Part shown: positions 9,683 to 18,198 of the stretch, piece after piece
Layout of the letters: every line of letters begins with the position of its first letter
Position numbering within the stretch: position 1 is the stretch's first letter
Source: Symploca sp. SIO2E6
GTDB lineage: Bacteria; Cyanobacteriota; Cyanobacteriia; Cyanobacteriales; Coleofasciculaceae
Length of the DNA stretch: 35,514 bases
NCBI GenBank assembly: GCA_010672425.1
Contig: JAAHGR010000002.1
Span: 1-35,514 of the forward strand
Direction of reading: 5' to 3'
Notes under the pieces: generated by a model
What the model saw: only the letters and a program-made list of their open reading frames with translations
What the model was told of the DNA's origin: nothing
The model's database searches: none
Translations under genes and position numbers: made by a program

Positions 9683-9710
9683 ATCCCCGACCAAACGGTG
9701 GGGGATTTTT
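9683..9710. terminator. Bidirectional intrinsic terminator between psaB and psaI
   Basis: A 10-bp stem with one mismatch (ATCCCCGACC / GGTGGGGGAT) and an AAAC loop is followed by TTTTT on the plus strand. The mirrored A-rich stretch on the left gives a T-run on the minus strand too. It can serve both psaB and the convergent psaI. Confidence 0.85.
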
Positions 9711-9743
9711 AATGATTGAGAATTGTAAACTTGATCAATATCT

Positions 9744-9772
9744 TAGCGCTCAGCCAAACAGCTGAGGTGCTA
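9744..9772 (-). terminator. Hairpin just after psaI
   Basis: TAGCGCTCAGC and GCTGAGGTGCTA form a stem with one bulge and a 6-nt loop, beginning 7 nt beyond the psaI stop codon on the minus strand. It lacks a good T-run; the bidirectional terminator about 35 nt further on may do the actual termination. Confidence 0.45.
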
Positions 9773-9778
9773 ATTCAA

Positions 9779-9892
9779 TCAGGCTTCACTTTCAACATAG
9801 AGAAAGAAAAGACCCATTACCACAGCAAGCGCAATGGGCAAAAAACCTACTAGCATAGGGGTCAAGAAGGAAGCTGCGTATGTGCCGGTCAT
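9779..9892 (-). CDS. psaI: Photosystem I subunit VIII (37 residues)
   Basis: The reading frame encodes MTGTYAASFLTPMLVGFLPI followed by ALAVVMGLFFLYVESEA. The start MxGxYAASFL, the single membrane helix with AVVMGLFFLY and the acidic VESEA end match PsaI, a 36-40 residue photosystem I subunit that sits beside PsaL at the trimer interface. The ATG at 9892 has AGGA about nine bases upstream. It is transcribed divergently from psaL with 207 bp between them, and it is convergent with psaB. psaI commonly lies next to psaL in cyanobacteria, which supports the call. Its length makes it easy to miss. Confidence 0.88.
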   Translation of the reverse strand: MTGTYAASFLTPMLVGFLPIALAVVMGLFFLYVESEA

Positions 9893-10099
9893 ATCCTATT
9901 TTCCTAATTTCTAATTACAACACTAACAAGATGGATATTACTGTGAATTCTACCCCAGTTTGTCAATTATAAAGATTCTTAACAAAAAAACTGTTAAAAA
10001 CACCTACGAAGAAAGCTGAATTAGAGCACGATTTATCTTATAATTCCTTACTAAGGTTACTCAACAAGTTTGTACAATTTTAGAGGAAGACAAATTCAT

Positions 10100-10591
10100 A
10101 TGACAATTGAAGTGATTGAACATGGTGGAGATCCCCAAGTTGGGAATCTCGCCACTCCGATTAATGCCTCAGGGTTCACAAAAGCTTTCATAAATGGCTT
10201 GCCTGCCTACCGTCCAGGACTGTCAGCTCATCGTCGGGGCTTGGAAGTTGGTATGGCTCATGGTTATTTTCTGTATGGTCCCTTTGCTCTACTTGGTCCA
10301 CTGCGGCACACAGATATTGCTAGCACCGCTGGTTTGCTAGCAGCAGTTGGTTTGGTGTCGATTCTGACTATCGCTTTGTCTATTTACGGTGCAACTGGCT
10401 CTGGCAAACCGATTGCGACAGTTACTACACCCAATCCCCCTGAAGATTTAGGGTCAAAAGAAGGTTGGAGTGAATTTGCTAGTGGCTTCTTAATCGGTGG
10501 TTGTGGCGGGGCATTTTTCGCCTATTTCCTCTGCCAGACACCTCATCTAGAACCATTACAGAAGATCGCCGGTGGTGTGTGGTCATCCTAA
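10100..10591 (+). CDS. psaL: Photosystem I reaction centre subunit XI
   Basis: The 163-residue product, with AYRPGLSAHRRGLEVGMAHG, the glycine-rich LIGGCGGAFFAYFL helix and hydrophobic membrane segments, is PsaL. This thylakoid subunit connects monomers in cyanobacterial photosystem I trimers. I start at the ATG at 10100 (MTIEVIEHGGDPQVGN), which matches the family N-terminus and has AGAGGAAG at 10082-10089. An in-frame ATG 30 bp upstream would add MYNFRGRQIH, which is translated Shine-Dalgarno sequence and not expected. It sits divergently from psaI and downstream of psaA/psaB, forming a photosystem I gene block. Confidence 0.97.
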   Translation: MTIEVIEHGGDPQVGNLATPINASGFTKAFINGLPAYRPGLSAHRRGLEVGMAHGYFLYGPFALLGPLRHTDIASTAGLLAAVGLVSILTIALSIYGATGSGKPIATVTTPNPPEDLGSKEGWSEFASGFLIGGCGGAFFAYFLCQTPHLEPLQKIAGGVWSS

Positions 10592-10630
10592 CTCAGATAG
10601 TTAAGTTTTTTCACCTGAGTTCGACTAGTC

Positions 10631-10670
10631 ATTAGTCCTTTGTTATTAGTCATTAGTACAAAGGACTAAT
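10631..10670. terminator. Inverted repeat between convergent psaL and the 10704-11078 gene
   Basis: ATTAGTCCTTTGT (10631-10643) and ACAAAGGACTAAT (10658-10670) are perfect 13-bp arms around a 14-nt loop that itself contains ATTAGTCATTAGT. It lies between two convergent genes, so a shared 3'-end role is likely, although no long T-run follows. Confidence 0.5.
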
Positions 10671-10703
10671 AGCTTTAGTATTTAGATATAGCGAACATTC
10701 AGC

Positions 10704-11078
10704 TCACTCCAGGGCATCTAAATCTATGGCTTTTGAGCCACCCCGCTCTAACTGAACTAAAAGTGCTCTCAACTGAGACCAAACTAGTGAACCAATAAAT
10801 AAGGTTAAGGATATAGAGAGTCCATAAGAGAGCCAGGCAGGTAAGAAAAAAGCCTCCAAGCCACCATCAAGGAATAGACAAATTCCCACTGCCATGCCCA
10901 AAAATGGTAACGCTAAAGGAATTCCCTGGATTTCGGCTAGGTAACGAGTGGAACGATTTTTTGACCATTCCTGTACTCTTTGTCTGAGGGTTGCTTCAAA
11001 AGCTGCGCCAGATGTTAGAGCCACAAACAAACCGATAACTATCAAAAAATATGGTGGTTCTGGCAAGTAATAATACAT
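10704..11078 (-). CDS. Conserved small membrane protein of unknown function
   Basis: A 124-residue protein with three or four predicted membrane segments (about residues 9-29, 52-70 and 76-102). Between the first two is a basic amphipathic stretch, RQRVQEWSKNRSTRYLAEIQ. I recall no named family. The ATG at 11078 gives MYYYLPEPPYFLIVIGLF. It follows the ABC1-kinase gene on the same strand with only 27 bp between them, so the two are probably co-transcribed and this product may act in or beside the same membrane process. That link is inference from spacing only. Confidence 0.75.
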   Translation of the reverse strand: MYYYLPEPPYFLIVIGLFVALTSGAAFEATLRQRVQEWSKNRSTRYLAEIQGIPLALPFLGMAVGICLFLDGGLEAFFLPAWLSYGLSISLTLFIGSLVWSQLRALLVQLERGGSKAIDLDALE

Positions 11079-11105
11079 GATTGAAAATTGAAAACTATTT
11101 TCAGT

Positions 11106-12815
11106 TTACTGCAACAGCGCTACGGCACTCTCTGTGGATATTTCACTCAAAGCACTCAAGGCGACATTGAATAAACGTCCAGGCTGTAAGTCATCTTTGA
11201 CTAATTCCCACAGACGTTGGACTTCCTCTGTATGCAGTCGGTCATCTTCAGTTAAAGCCAACACCAACTGACGCCGCAATAATCCACCTTCGTTTGAGAG
11301 TAGATACTGTAAGCCTAGTTGAGCTGTCGGTAGCAAATCGAATTGCTGGTCTGACCGAGCGATCGCTATCATATTCTCTAACCGCTGCCATTGGAATTTG
11401 CCGTCTTTGAACAAGACTTCTAACAGACGTCGTCGCATCTCGGGGGATTCACCATTGAGGAGACGCCTTGCTACGTAGGGGTAAGAGACTTCAACAATTT
11501 TGAAATTAGAGTTTAAGCTAAGTGCTAAACCTTCCTGGGTTACTAGGGAACGGATAATCAGGGCAAATTTCGCTGGTACGCGGAAGGGATAGTCATACAT
11601 CAACTCCGAGAATTTATCGGTAATGGTTTTGAAGTTAAAGTTACCAACGCTTTCACCAATTGCTTCTCCTAGTACAGCCTCTAAAGCAGGAATAATTGGC
11701 CTAATATCTGTCTGAGGGCTCAAAAAACCCAATTTGACAAAGCTAGCTGCTAGGGCTTGGTAGTCTTTATTAATTAAGTAAACTACAGAACTAGCGATCG
11801 TTTCTTTGGTATATTCTTCCAGCTGATCCATCATGCCGAAGTCAATATAAGCCATACGTCCATCCGCTAGGGCAAACAAATTACCTGGATGGGGATCGGC
11901 GTGGAAAAAGCCATGTTCCAACAACTGACGCAAACCAGAAATAACACCAGTTTTAATCAAGTTGTCAACTTCTAGTCCAGCAGCGCGAATCTTGGTTGTA
12001 TCCGTCAACTTGATGCCATTAATCCATTCTAAAGTCAGGACGCAAACAGTAGTGTAGCGCCAATAAATCAATGGCACTTTGACTGTAGGGTCATTGCTAA
12101 AATTGCTGGCAAATTTTTCCGCGTTGCGTCCCTCGTTAAGGTAATCAACTTCCTCGAATAACTTGGTGCCAAATTCATCAACAATTAAAGTGAGGTCATG
12201 TCCCAGATTTAGAGGTAACCAAGCAGAAAGCCAGGTAGCTGCCCAGCGCATTAAGTATAGATCTAGGGTCAGGACTGGTAGCAAGTTGGGGCGCTGCACC
12301 TTCACTGCAACTTCTTCGCCACTGTGGAGAATCCCTCGGTACACTTGACCAAGGCTAGCAGCGGCAACGGGATGGGGGGAAATTTGGCTATATAAGGCTT
12401 CTATCGGTCTTCCCAACTCTTTTTCAATGATCGAGAAAGCGATCGCGTTATCAAAGGGAGGGAGTTGGTCTTGTAGTTTAATTAGTTCAGCTAAGAAATC
12501 CTGCCGAATTAAGTCAGGACGGGTTGATAGGGCTTGTCCTACCTTGATAAAAGTAGGACCAAGGTGAGTGAGCATCTCCCGCAACTGTGCGGCACGTTTT
12601 AACTCGTTTTCCTCTACCTGATGGAACCATTCGTCCCATTTGAGACTGAAAATGAATCCAGCAAAGAACCGGATAATTGTCAAGGCTCGCCAGATAGATT
12701 GCCAGGGTCGTTGGCGGTAGTATCGTTGGATAAATTGGGCATTGTAGCGCCTAGGTCGTTCCCTGAGCTGCTGGTCAGGATCAATATCAGAATAAACAAA
12801 TTGCTGCTGACTCAC
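11106..12815 (-). CDS. ABC1/UbiB-family atypical kinase
   Basis: The 569-residue product has the signature elements of the ABC1/AarF/UbiB family: the KxGQ motif IKVGQALSTRPDL (K91-Q94), the Ala-rich nucleotide loop AAASLGQVYR (151-160), the VAVK lysine (K172), the catalytic-loop motif HADPHPGN (305-312) and the metal-binding DFG at 325-327. In cyanobacteria and plastids, relatives influence prenylquinone and lipid metabolism in thylakoids; the substrate here cannot be read from sequence. The start is GTG (MSQQQFVYSDIDPDQQ), with GAGAGGAA about 11 bases upstream. It is the first gene of a probable two-gene unit with the membrane protein at 10704-11078. Confidence 0.93.
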   Translation of the reverse strand: MSQQQFVYSDIDPDQQLRERPRRYNAQFIQRYYRQRPWQSIWRALTIIRFFAGFIFSLKWDEWFHQVEENELKRAAQLREMLTHLGPTFIKVGQALSTRPDLIRQDFLAELIKLQDQLPPFDNAIAFSIIEKELGRPIEALYSQISPHPVAAASLGQVYRGILHSGEEVAVKVQRPNLLPVLTLDLYLMRWAATWLSAWLPLNLGHDLTLIVDEFGTKLFEEVDYLNEGRNAEKFASNFSNDPTVKVPLIYWRYTTVCVLTLEWINGIKLTDTTKIRAAGLEVDNLIKTGVISGLRQLLEHGFFHADPHPGNLFALADGRMAYIDFGMMDQLEEYTKETIASSVVYLINKDYQALAASFVKLGFLSPQTDIRPIIPALEAVLGEAIGESVGNFNFKTITDKFSELMYDYPFRVPAKFALIIRSLVTQEGLALSLNSNFKIVEVSYPYVARRLLNGESPEMRRRLLEVLFKDGKFQWQRLENMIAIARSDQQFDLLPTAQLGLQYLLSNEGGLLRRQLVLALTEDDRLHTEEVQRLWELVKDDLQPGRLFNVALSALSEISTESAVALLQ

Positions 12816-12935
12816 GCCGAGTATATTCCTCTCAAATTCGAGATTTTTTTAGTTTTTATCTTATTTATTAATAATAATATATAAAAAGATACTTTTTGTC
12901 ATTTTTGTGCTTAAATCTGGCTGATTAGGGGATTT

Positions 12936-12985
12936 TGCTCCCCCAGCTTCCCCATCTTCCCCATCTTCCCCATCTTCCCCAGCTC
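12936..12985. repeat. Short tandem repeat, CCCCATCTT units
   Basis: About four C-rich nonamer units of the type CCCCATCTT lie between the ABC1-kinase promoter region and the 3' end of the aminopeptidase gene. Similar G/C-rich AGCTCCCC runs recur near 16920-16960 and 31240-31265. Confidence 0.6.
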
Positions 12986-12997
12986 CCTCAACTCAGA

Positions 12998-15589
12998 CTA
13001 TTTAGACTTAGCTTCTAAGTTTTCTATACGGCTTTTGAGTTCCTGATTCTCCTTCTTGAGTTGGTCCAGTTCTTCCCGCAGCTGTTTTACTGCCTTATCA
13101 GAACCAATGTTCTTTTGGACTTTTTGCACTGCTTCTTCCGCTAGGCGACGAATTCGTCCATCGGTAGTTTGCTCAGCAAGCGATCGCAAAACCCCAATAG
13201 CGTTGGCTGTCTCCATTTGCCCCAAGGCGGAAATTATTGCTACTTGGGTTAAGAAAAAGGTGTCGCTGGTAAGTTCTTCTAATTGCTCTAGAATCCACTC
13301 AGTATTGTTGGGTGTCTGTCCAGTGGAAATCACTCCTAAAGCCCGAATTGCAGCTAGTCGTAAAGCTTGGGGGACACCATTGCCGGTGTAATCCCAAATT
13401 ATATCCACTGCTAGGGCTGATGACTTCATCTGGCTCAAGCCACTAATTGCACCTCCTCGGACAACTTCATTCCAACCAGACCTTTCCTTGAGTACCTGCA
13501 TCAGCAACTCCAGAACTTCCGGCTCTAAGTCATGGAGATTACCTGAGACCATTCCTCCTAATGCCTTGGCTGCTGCTGCTTCTACATAGTAGCTAGGATC
13601 ACCTACCTCCACTAACTGTTTAATTACCTCATAGCTTTCTAGGGTTTTAATTTTGCCCAAAACTTCTACTACTGACCGACGAACACGAGCATCGTTATCT
13701 TGTAGGCCATTCATTAAAGCTATTGTAGATTGATCGAGCTTTACTTTGCCTAGTTGTTTAGCTGCTTCCTTGCGGACACCCCAGAAAGCATCAAAGCCAA
13801 GAGCCTCGGTTAGAGCATGGACTGCTTCTAAACTCCCTTTCTTCGCCAACCCCTGGCCTGCATAAATGCGGGAGATGGGGTCAGGGTCATGTTTTAGCTG
13901 AGCTTTCAGTTCTGGTGTTGGGTACTCCAGAGAAACGGTTTTGAGGTGGTTATTTCCCGCATCAAAGCTGATGAAGTCGGGTTTTTTCTCTAGGGGGAAG
14001 TAGAAACTCTGTTCTTGTTCATGGACTCTGACGGTGAGAGTCTTGAACTCAGGGCTATCGCTATTTTCCTGGATATAACCAAAGGCAATGGGAATTTTCA
14101 GGTCAAATAGTTCACTTTCACTATTTTTTTTACCTGCTTTGACCTGAGTTTGGCTCACTGTCACTTTCGCCAACTGGCTGTCAGCATCCCAGGAGTAGGC
14201 AACTTTATAGTCAGGATGACCACCCCGAAAAACGTACTGATCAAATAAAAATAAGAGGTTGCGACCAGTGGCTTTTTCAATTGCCCGCAGTAGGTCTATA
14301 GTTTCTACTGTATTATGGGCGTTACCCTGGACAAAGGTTTGAATTGCCTGCCAGAACAGCTCATCCCCCAACTCTGACCGAATCATGTGGTAAACACAAG
14401 CCCCTTTTTCGTAGAGGTGTCGGTCATAGAGTTCGATCGCTTCTCGGTAGACGTGGGTCACCATCGGACGCCGGTAACGGGAAATATCTTCCGATAGATA
14501 GCTCCGTGCTTCGTTGAGTAGGTAGTAGGCGGCATCATCTTTACCATACTCCTGTTCTGTCCAAAATACTTCTGTATAGGAAGCCATGCCTTCTTTGATC
14601 CAAGCATGAGACCAGTGTTTGATGACTACTAAATCGCCAAACCACTGGTGGGCAAGTTCGTGAACTACTAGGCTTTCCGTGCGTTGATTATCAATAGATG
14701 CCCGTTCATCGAGTAAGCACCGATCCGTTAGCAGGGTAGTGGAGGTGTTTTCCATCCCACCAAAGATAAAGTCATCAACACAGACCTGAGCATATTTGGG
14801 ATAAGGGTAGGAATAGCCAAATCTCTCGCTGAGGAACTCCATCATCTGAGGGGTTTTGCCCATACTACGACAGGCATCTGCTTCTCTCCCCTTTTCGACA
14901 TAATAGGTAACTGGTAACCCTTGCCACTTATCCTGAATTACAGCAAAGTCCCCTACCGCTAGGGTCATCAGATAGGTAGGATGAACTTGCTGTTGCAACC
15001 AGTGATAAATCTTGTGATTTCCGAATTCTGTGGTAGCAATCAGTTCTCCATTGGAAATTGCCTGTAAAGATAGTGGCACTTTAACTCGGATTTCCGAAGT
15101 TGCCAACTGACCTGGATAGTCAAAGCAAGGAAACCAGAAGCGAGAGTCTTCATCCTCTCCCTGAGTCCAGACTTGGGTAGGTTTGTGGGGATAGTGTTCC
15201 TGTGGTCCAACAAAGTAAAGACCCCGTTGGGGTTGTTCTACACCATAGGCGATCGCTATTTTAATTTCTTTACCTGCCTCGGTAGGGGTTTGCAGCTGAA
15301 TGTGTAGTTGTTCTGTGTCGTAATCAAACGGTTGAGGGATACCATCAACTTCTACTGAGGTAATGTTCAGGTTAACAGCATCCAGCAAGAGGTGGTTAAT
15401 GTCATCGCGTATTGGTTCCAGGGTAATAGTACAAGTACCTTGAAAACTCTGGTGAGGAATGTCCAGAGCTAAATCCAGGAAAATATGCTTAACTTGTCCA
15501 GGACGATCCGGATTGTAGTGGGGTCTTGCTCCAGGTAACTCAAAAGACTTGTGACTATTATTTTCGGTATCAAAATACGATTGCGACAT
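12998..15589 (-). CDS. M1-family zinc aminopeptidase with HEAT-type tail
   Basis: Starting at the ATG at 15589 (MSQSYFDTENNSHKS), the product has 863 residues. The M1 catalytic elements are present: GGMEN at 277-281 (the exopeptidase motif, with G in place of the usual A of GAMEN) and the zinc site HELAHQWFGD with H310, E311, H314 and E333. It should remove N-terminal residues from peptides in the cytoplasm. From about residue 570 onward, helical repeats of PBS-lyase/HEAT character follow (for example DNDARVRRSVVEVLGKIK), where many M1 enzymes have an ERAP1-like domain. The last 40 or so residues form a charged coiled coil (LREELDQLKKENQELKSRIE). The repeat domain and coiled coil suggest docking to a partner. 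No signal peptide is seen. Confidence 0.93.
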   Translation of the reverse strand: MSQSYFDTENNSHKSFELPGARPHYNPDRPGQVKHIFLDLALDIPHQSFQGTCTITLEPIRDDINHLLLDAVNLNITSVEVDGIPQPFDYDTEQLHIQLQTPTEAGKEIKIAIAYGVEQPQRGLYFVGPQEHYPHKPTQVWTQGEDEDSRFWFPCFDYPGQLATSEIRVKVPLSLQAISNGELIATTEFGNHKIYHWLQQQVHPTYLMTLAVGDFAVIQDKWQGLPVTYYVEKGREADACRSMGKTPQMMEFLSERFGYSYPYPKYAQVCVDDFIFGGMENTSTTLLTDRCLLDERASIDNQRTESLVVHELAHQWFGDLVVIKHWSHAWIKEGMASYTEVFWTEQEYGKDDAAYYLLNEARSYLSEDISRYRRPMVTHVYREAIELYDRHLYEKGACVYHMIRSELGDELFWQAIQTFVQGNAHNTVETIDLLRAIEKATGRNLLFLFDQYVFRGGHPDYKVAYSWDADSQLAKVTVSQTQVKAGKKNSESELFDLKIPIAFGYIQENSDSPEFKTLTVRVHEQEQSFYFPLEKKPDFISFDAGNNHLKTVSLEYPTPELKAQLKHDPDPISRIYAGQGLAKKGSLEAVHALTEALGFDAFWGVRKEAAKQLGKVKLDQSTIALMNGLQDNDARVRRSVVEVLGKIKTLESYEVIKQLVEVGDPSYYVEAAAAKALGGMVSGNLHDLEPEVLELLMQVLKERSGWNEVVRGGAISGLSQMKSSALAVDIIWDYTGNGVPQALRLAAIRALGVISTGQTPNNTEWILEQLEELTSDTFFLTQVAIISALGQMETANAIGVLRSLAEQTTDGRIRRLAEEAVQKVQKNIGSDKAVKQLREELDQLKKENQELKSRIENLEAKSK

Positions 15590-15594
15590 TGTCA

Positions 15595-15626
15595 ATTTTA
15601 GATTTTAGATTTTAGATTTTAGATTT
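15595..15626. repeat. ATTTTAG heptamer array
   Basis: About four and a half ATTTTAG units lie immediately upstream of the aminopeptidase start codon. A shorter relative occurs at 1019-1040. Heptameric STRR-type repeats are common in filamentous cyanobacteria. No SD-like sequence is evident between this array and the ATG. Confidence 0.7.
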
Positions 15627-15842
15627 ACTCTCTTACTTCTACAATAGCGAGCTGAGAGAAAAAGTAGAAATAGCTCAGTAGCTAACATTTTCTCATCTCC
15701 CTTGTCCTCCTTGTCCTTCTAGCTGCACTAGTGGGGTAGTAGGAGCACCCTGTTCAATCTGAAAGAAGAATAAGCAAAATGCTTTGTCAACTGTCGTAAT
15801 TTCCAGTTGACACCAAGCCAGTACTCGAAGTGAGTTACCTAC

Positions 15843-16565
15843 TCATTGTGGCTGTCCATTTTTGCTGTCACCAGAAGACTCAAATTTGTAACCAACGCCC
15901 CTAACTGTGTGAATTAATGAGGGTTCACTAGAATTAATTTCAATCTTCTTGCGAATTTGACCGATATGGACATCGACTACCCGTTGATCTCCTACATAGT
16001 CATATTCCCAAACTTCTTGGATTAACTCTGCTCGACGCAGTACCCTACCAGGATGGGAGGCTAGGTAATGCAGTAGATCAAATTCCAGAGCTGTTAAAGG
16101 TACACTCTCGTCGTGGAGGGTGACCTCCCGTCGCTCTGGATCTATGACTAGATTATCAAAGACAAGGCGCTTTGGTTCAGTCGGATTGACAACCCGTCGT
16201 CGTTTCAAAATTGCCCCGACTCGGTTTTCTAGTTCTTGTAAATCAAAGGGTTTGGTAAGGTAGTCGTCACCACCTTGCTCAAATCCCCGAACTTTGTCAA
16301 TCTGATCCCCTCGACTAGTGAGAAAGAGTACGAAGACATCAGTACGACTCTGCATTTCCCGACACAGGTTGTAGCCAATCGCGTCAGGTAGGTTTACATC
16401 CAGAATTACTAGATCTGGGTTGAATTGCTCAAAAATTGCTAAAGCTGTCTTGCCATCATGAGCAGACTCCATTTCATAGTTCTTCTGACTTAAAAAGCGC
16501 AGAATTAAATTGCGGATTGCCGGATCATCATCCACAACAAGAATTTTGGCAGCGGCTATGGTCAT
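15843..16565 (-). CDS. OmpR/PhoB-family response regulator
   Basis: A 240-residue two-domain transcription factor. The receiver domain (about 6-122) has the acidic pocket D12-D14, the phospho-acceptor D56 in LVILDVNLPD, T83 and K105 in LTKPF. The winged-helix DNA-binding domain (about 135-230) has LTALEFDLLHYLASHPGRVL and the recognition-helix region DQRVVDVHIGQIRKKI. I start at the ATG at 16565 (MTIAAAKILVVDDDPAIRN), which gives the usual family length. Upstream TTG or ATG codons would add a 26-residue leader not expected in this family. No sensor kinase lies next to it. The receiver sequence does not match RpaA or RpaB as I know them, so I give no symbol. Confidence 0.9.
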   Translation of the reverse strand: MTIAAAKILVVDDDPAIRNLILRFLSQKNYEMESAHDGKTALAIFEQFNPDLVILDVNLPDAIGYNLCREMQSRTDVFVLFLTSRGDQIDKVRGFEQGGDDYLTKPFDLQELENRVGAILKRRRVVNPTEPKRLVFDNLVIDPERREVTLHDESVPLTALEFDLLHYLASHPGRVLRRAELIQEVWEYDYVGDQRVVDVHIGQIRKKIEINSSEPSLIHTVRGVGYKFESSGDSKNGQPQ

Positions 16566-17273
16566 AACTTTCAACGGAGAACTTGATTTGTGATCAAGAT
16601 GCAGTATTTTTTGCACCATTGGTGTATTAAGCCTTTTAGACAATTATCGTAGTAGAATTAAGGGATGCCAATAGCTGTTGATATCATACCCAAGTCACCA
16701 TGGTTGAGCAATTTTCCCGAAACCTACCTGCTGTAAGCAGTTCAAAGGCTTAAAGTGAGTGCATCTTAACTATGGTAAATGCAGCTCACCTTACTTAGGT
16801 ATATATATTGACCTACCAGGCAAATCGATAGTATTCCGGAGCCTCTTCTAGATTGTTCGCAAAACACTAGATATTGTGGCACAACTGTAATACCAAGTAC
16901 CCATTGGTGATAAGTTAGGGAGCTAGGGGAGCTGGGGGAGCTGGGGGAGTTGGGGAAGAGGAATACAATTTTTCTGACCCCTTGGCTCTTTCCATATATA
17001 GGTTTTTTTTGCGTCCAAATTCTATATATGGGGGTTGACAAAATGCACGACCCTTTAACTTGTCACCATTCTCTAATACCTAACACCTAACCAGTATTCA
17101 GCAAAGCAGGCTAAACTAGTTTATAGGGGTTTGTGCAGAATCGTTGGCTCTTAACTTAAGTTCTATCACCGAAGAGGGAGTGCGTGGTTTAGCCTTACTG
17201 ATGTCTAACATATTAACTAATGTAGAGTCGCTGCCATCAGGCGTGACAAGAAGGGAGGTCTCGGAGGTTTTGA
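16566..17273. other. Divergent intergenic region, no gene seen
   Basis: About 700 bp between the response regulator (minus) and the CPP1-like gene (plus). It contains G-rich short repeats (AGCTGGGGG units, 16920-16960), an ATATATAGG/CTATATATGG pair near 16995-17030 and a TTGACA at about 17035 that could be a -35 element. A 91-codon minus-strand frame at 16766-17041 is built partly from these repeats, and I reject it. AAGGGAGG and GGAGG precede the CPP1-like start. Confidence 0.45.
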
Positions 17274-17876
17274 ATGAGTGATCAAAATCCCTACGAAAAA
17301 CTTGGGGTTACTGAAGATGCTTCTTTTGAAGAAATCCAGGATGCGAAAGGACGCCTAATGCAGCAGCATCAAGGCAACCAGAAGCTTGTGGAGACTGTGG
17401 AGGCTGCCTATGATGCGATTATTATGGATCGTCTCAGAATGCGCCAGGAAGGAAAAATCAAGGTTCCGGAGCGTATTCGTTTTCCAGAGAGATTGTCTCA
17501 AGCACCACCAAGTTTTCCTCAATCTCAAATCTCTCGGTCTCCTGCTTGGCTAGAGGGATTTTTAGATACCCCCTCAACTGGGGACATTCTTTGGCCTGCT
17601 GTGACCTTTTTGCTCTTGAGCCTGCTGAGTATTTCTAACAATCAAGATTCAACTGGGCCATTGGCTTTGGCGTTGGGTTTTGGCTGCAATATTTACTTTC
17701 TCAATCGTAAAGAACAAAAATTTGGTCGCTCTATACTACTGACCTTAGCCGGTTTACTCGTGGGGGTGGGACTAGGCAGTTTACTGGGGACGTATGTTGC
17801 TGGAAGTGAGCCCTTGACGTTTGCTACAGTTACGGCATTTGTTGTTTTCTGGTTGATTAGTAGCTTTCTACGTTGA
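17274..17876 (+). CDS. CPP1-like membrane protein (J-like domain)
   Basis: The 200-residue product begins MSDQNPYEKLGVTEDASFEE. This helix pattern resembles a DnaJ domain, but the HPD tripeptide is missing (about residues 1-70). A Pro-rich linker follows, and then three to four membrane helices from about residue 105 to the end. This is the architecture of the CPP1-like family (DUF3353). In plastids the family member CPP1 (chaperone-like protein of protochlorophyllide oxidoreductase) stabilises that enzyme; in cyanobacteria the role is less clear. The ATG at 17274 follows GGAGG with 6 bases between. A hairpin at 17893-17934 lies just past the stop. Confidence 0.85.
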   Translation: MSDQNPYEKLGVTEDASFEEIQDAKGRLMQQHQGNQKLVETVEAAYDAIIMDRLRMRQEGKIKVPERIRFPERLSQAPPSFPQSQISRSPAWLEGFLDTPSTGDILWPAVTFLLLSLLSISNNQDSTGPLALALGFGCNIYFLNRKEQKFGRSILLTLAGLLVGVGLGSLLGTYVAGSEPLTFATVTAFVVFWLISSFLR

Positions 17877-17892
17877 TTCTTCACCTTAAATT

Positions 17893-17934
17893 AGCACTTC
17901 AGCTATCAACCAAAAAGCTGATAGCCGAAGTGCT
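17893..17934. terminator. Long hairpin after the CPP1-like gene
   Basis: AGCACTTCAGCTATCA (17893-17908) pairs with TGATAGCCGAAGTGCT (17919-17934) with a single mismatch and a 10-nt loop. It starts 17 nt after the stop codon. No T-run follows on either side, so it may stabilise the 3' end rather than terminate on its own. Confidence 0.55.
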
Positions 17935-18107
17935 CAGTAGGTAGGTGAAAATAAACAGCAACTATGTTACAAGACGTATAGCAGTGCGCTCTCGTGTATT
18001 TACAGTACAAATGCTCTAAGGTGTCCTAATCAGGCTTTCATTTATAAATGTGTAAATACACCAGCGCTCAGCGCTATAAATATGGCTCAAACCCTTACAA
18101 AGCACAA

Positions 18108-18198
18108 ATGACCAATGACCAATGACAAACAACAAATGACAAACAACAAATGACCAATGACAAACAACAAATGACAAACAACAAATGACCAATGACTA
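18108..18198 (+). repeat. Thirteen heptamers running into the polA start codon
   Basis: Thirteen consecutive 7-mers (mixtures of ATGACCA, ATGACAA and ACAACAA, the last one ATGACTA) run without interruption. The ATG of the twelfth unit (18185) is the polA start, and the thirteenth is inside the gene. No Shine-Dalgarno sequence is visible upstream, only the repeat. Confidence 0.9.

Noticed and set aside
15843-16565. Naming the response regulator RpaA or RpaB
   Set aside because: The residues around the phospho-acceptor and the recognition helix do not match what I know of either; only the OmpR/PhoB family is safe.
16766-17041. A 91-codon minus-strand frame
   Set aside because: Its middle is the translated AGCTGGGGG repeat (SSPSSPSS); no SD or conserved feature.
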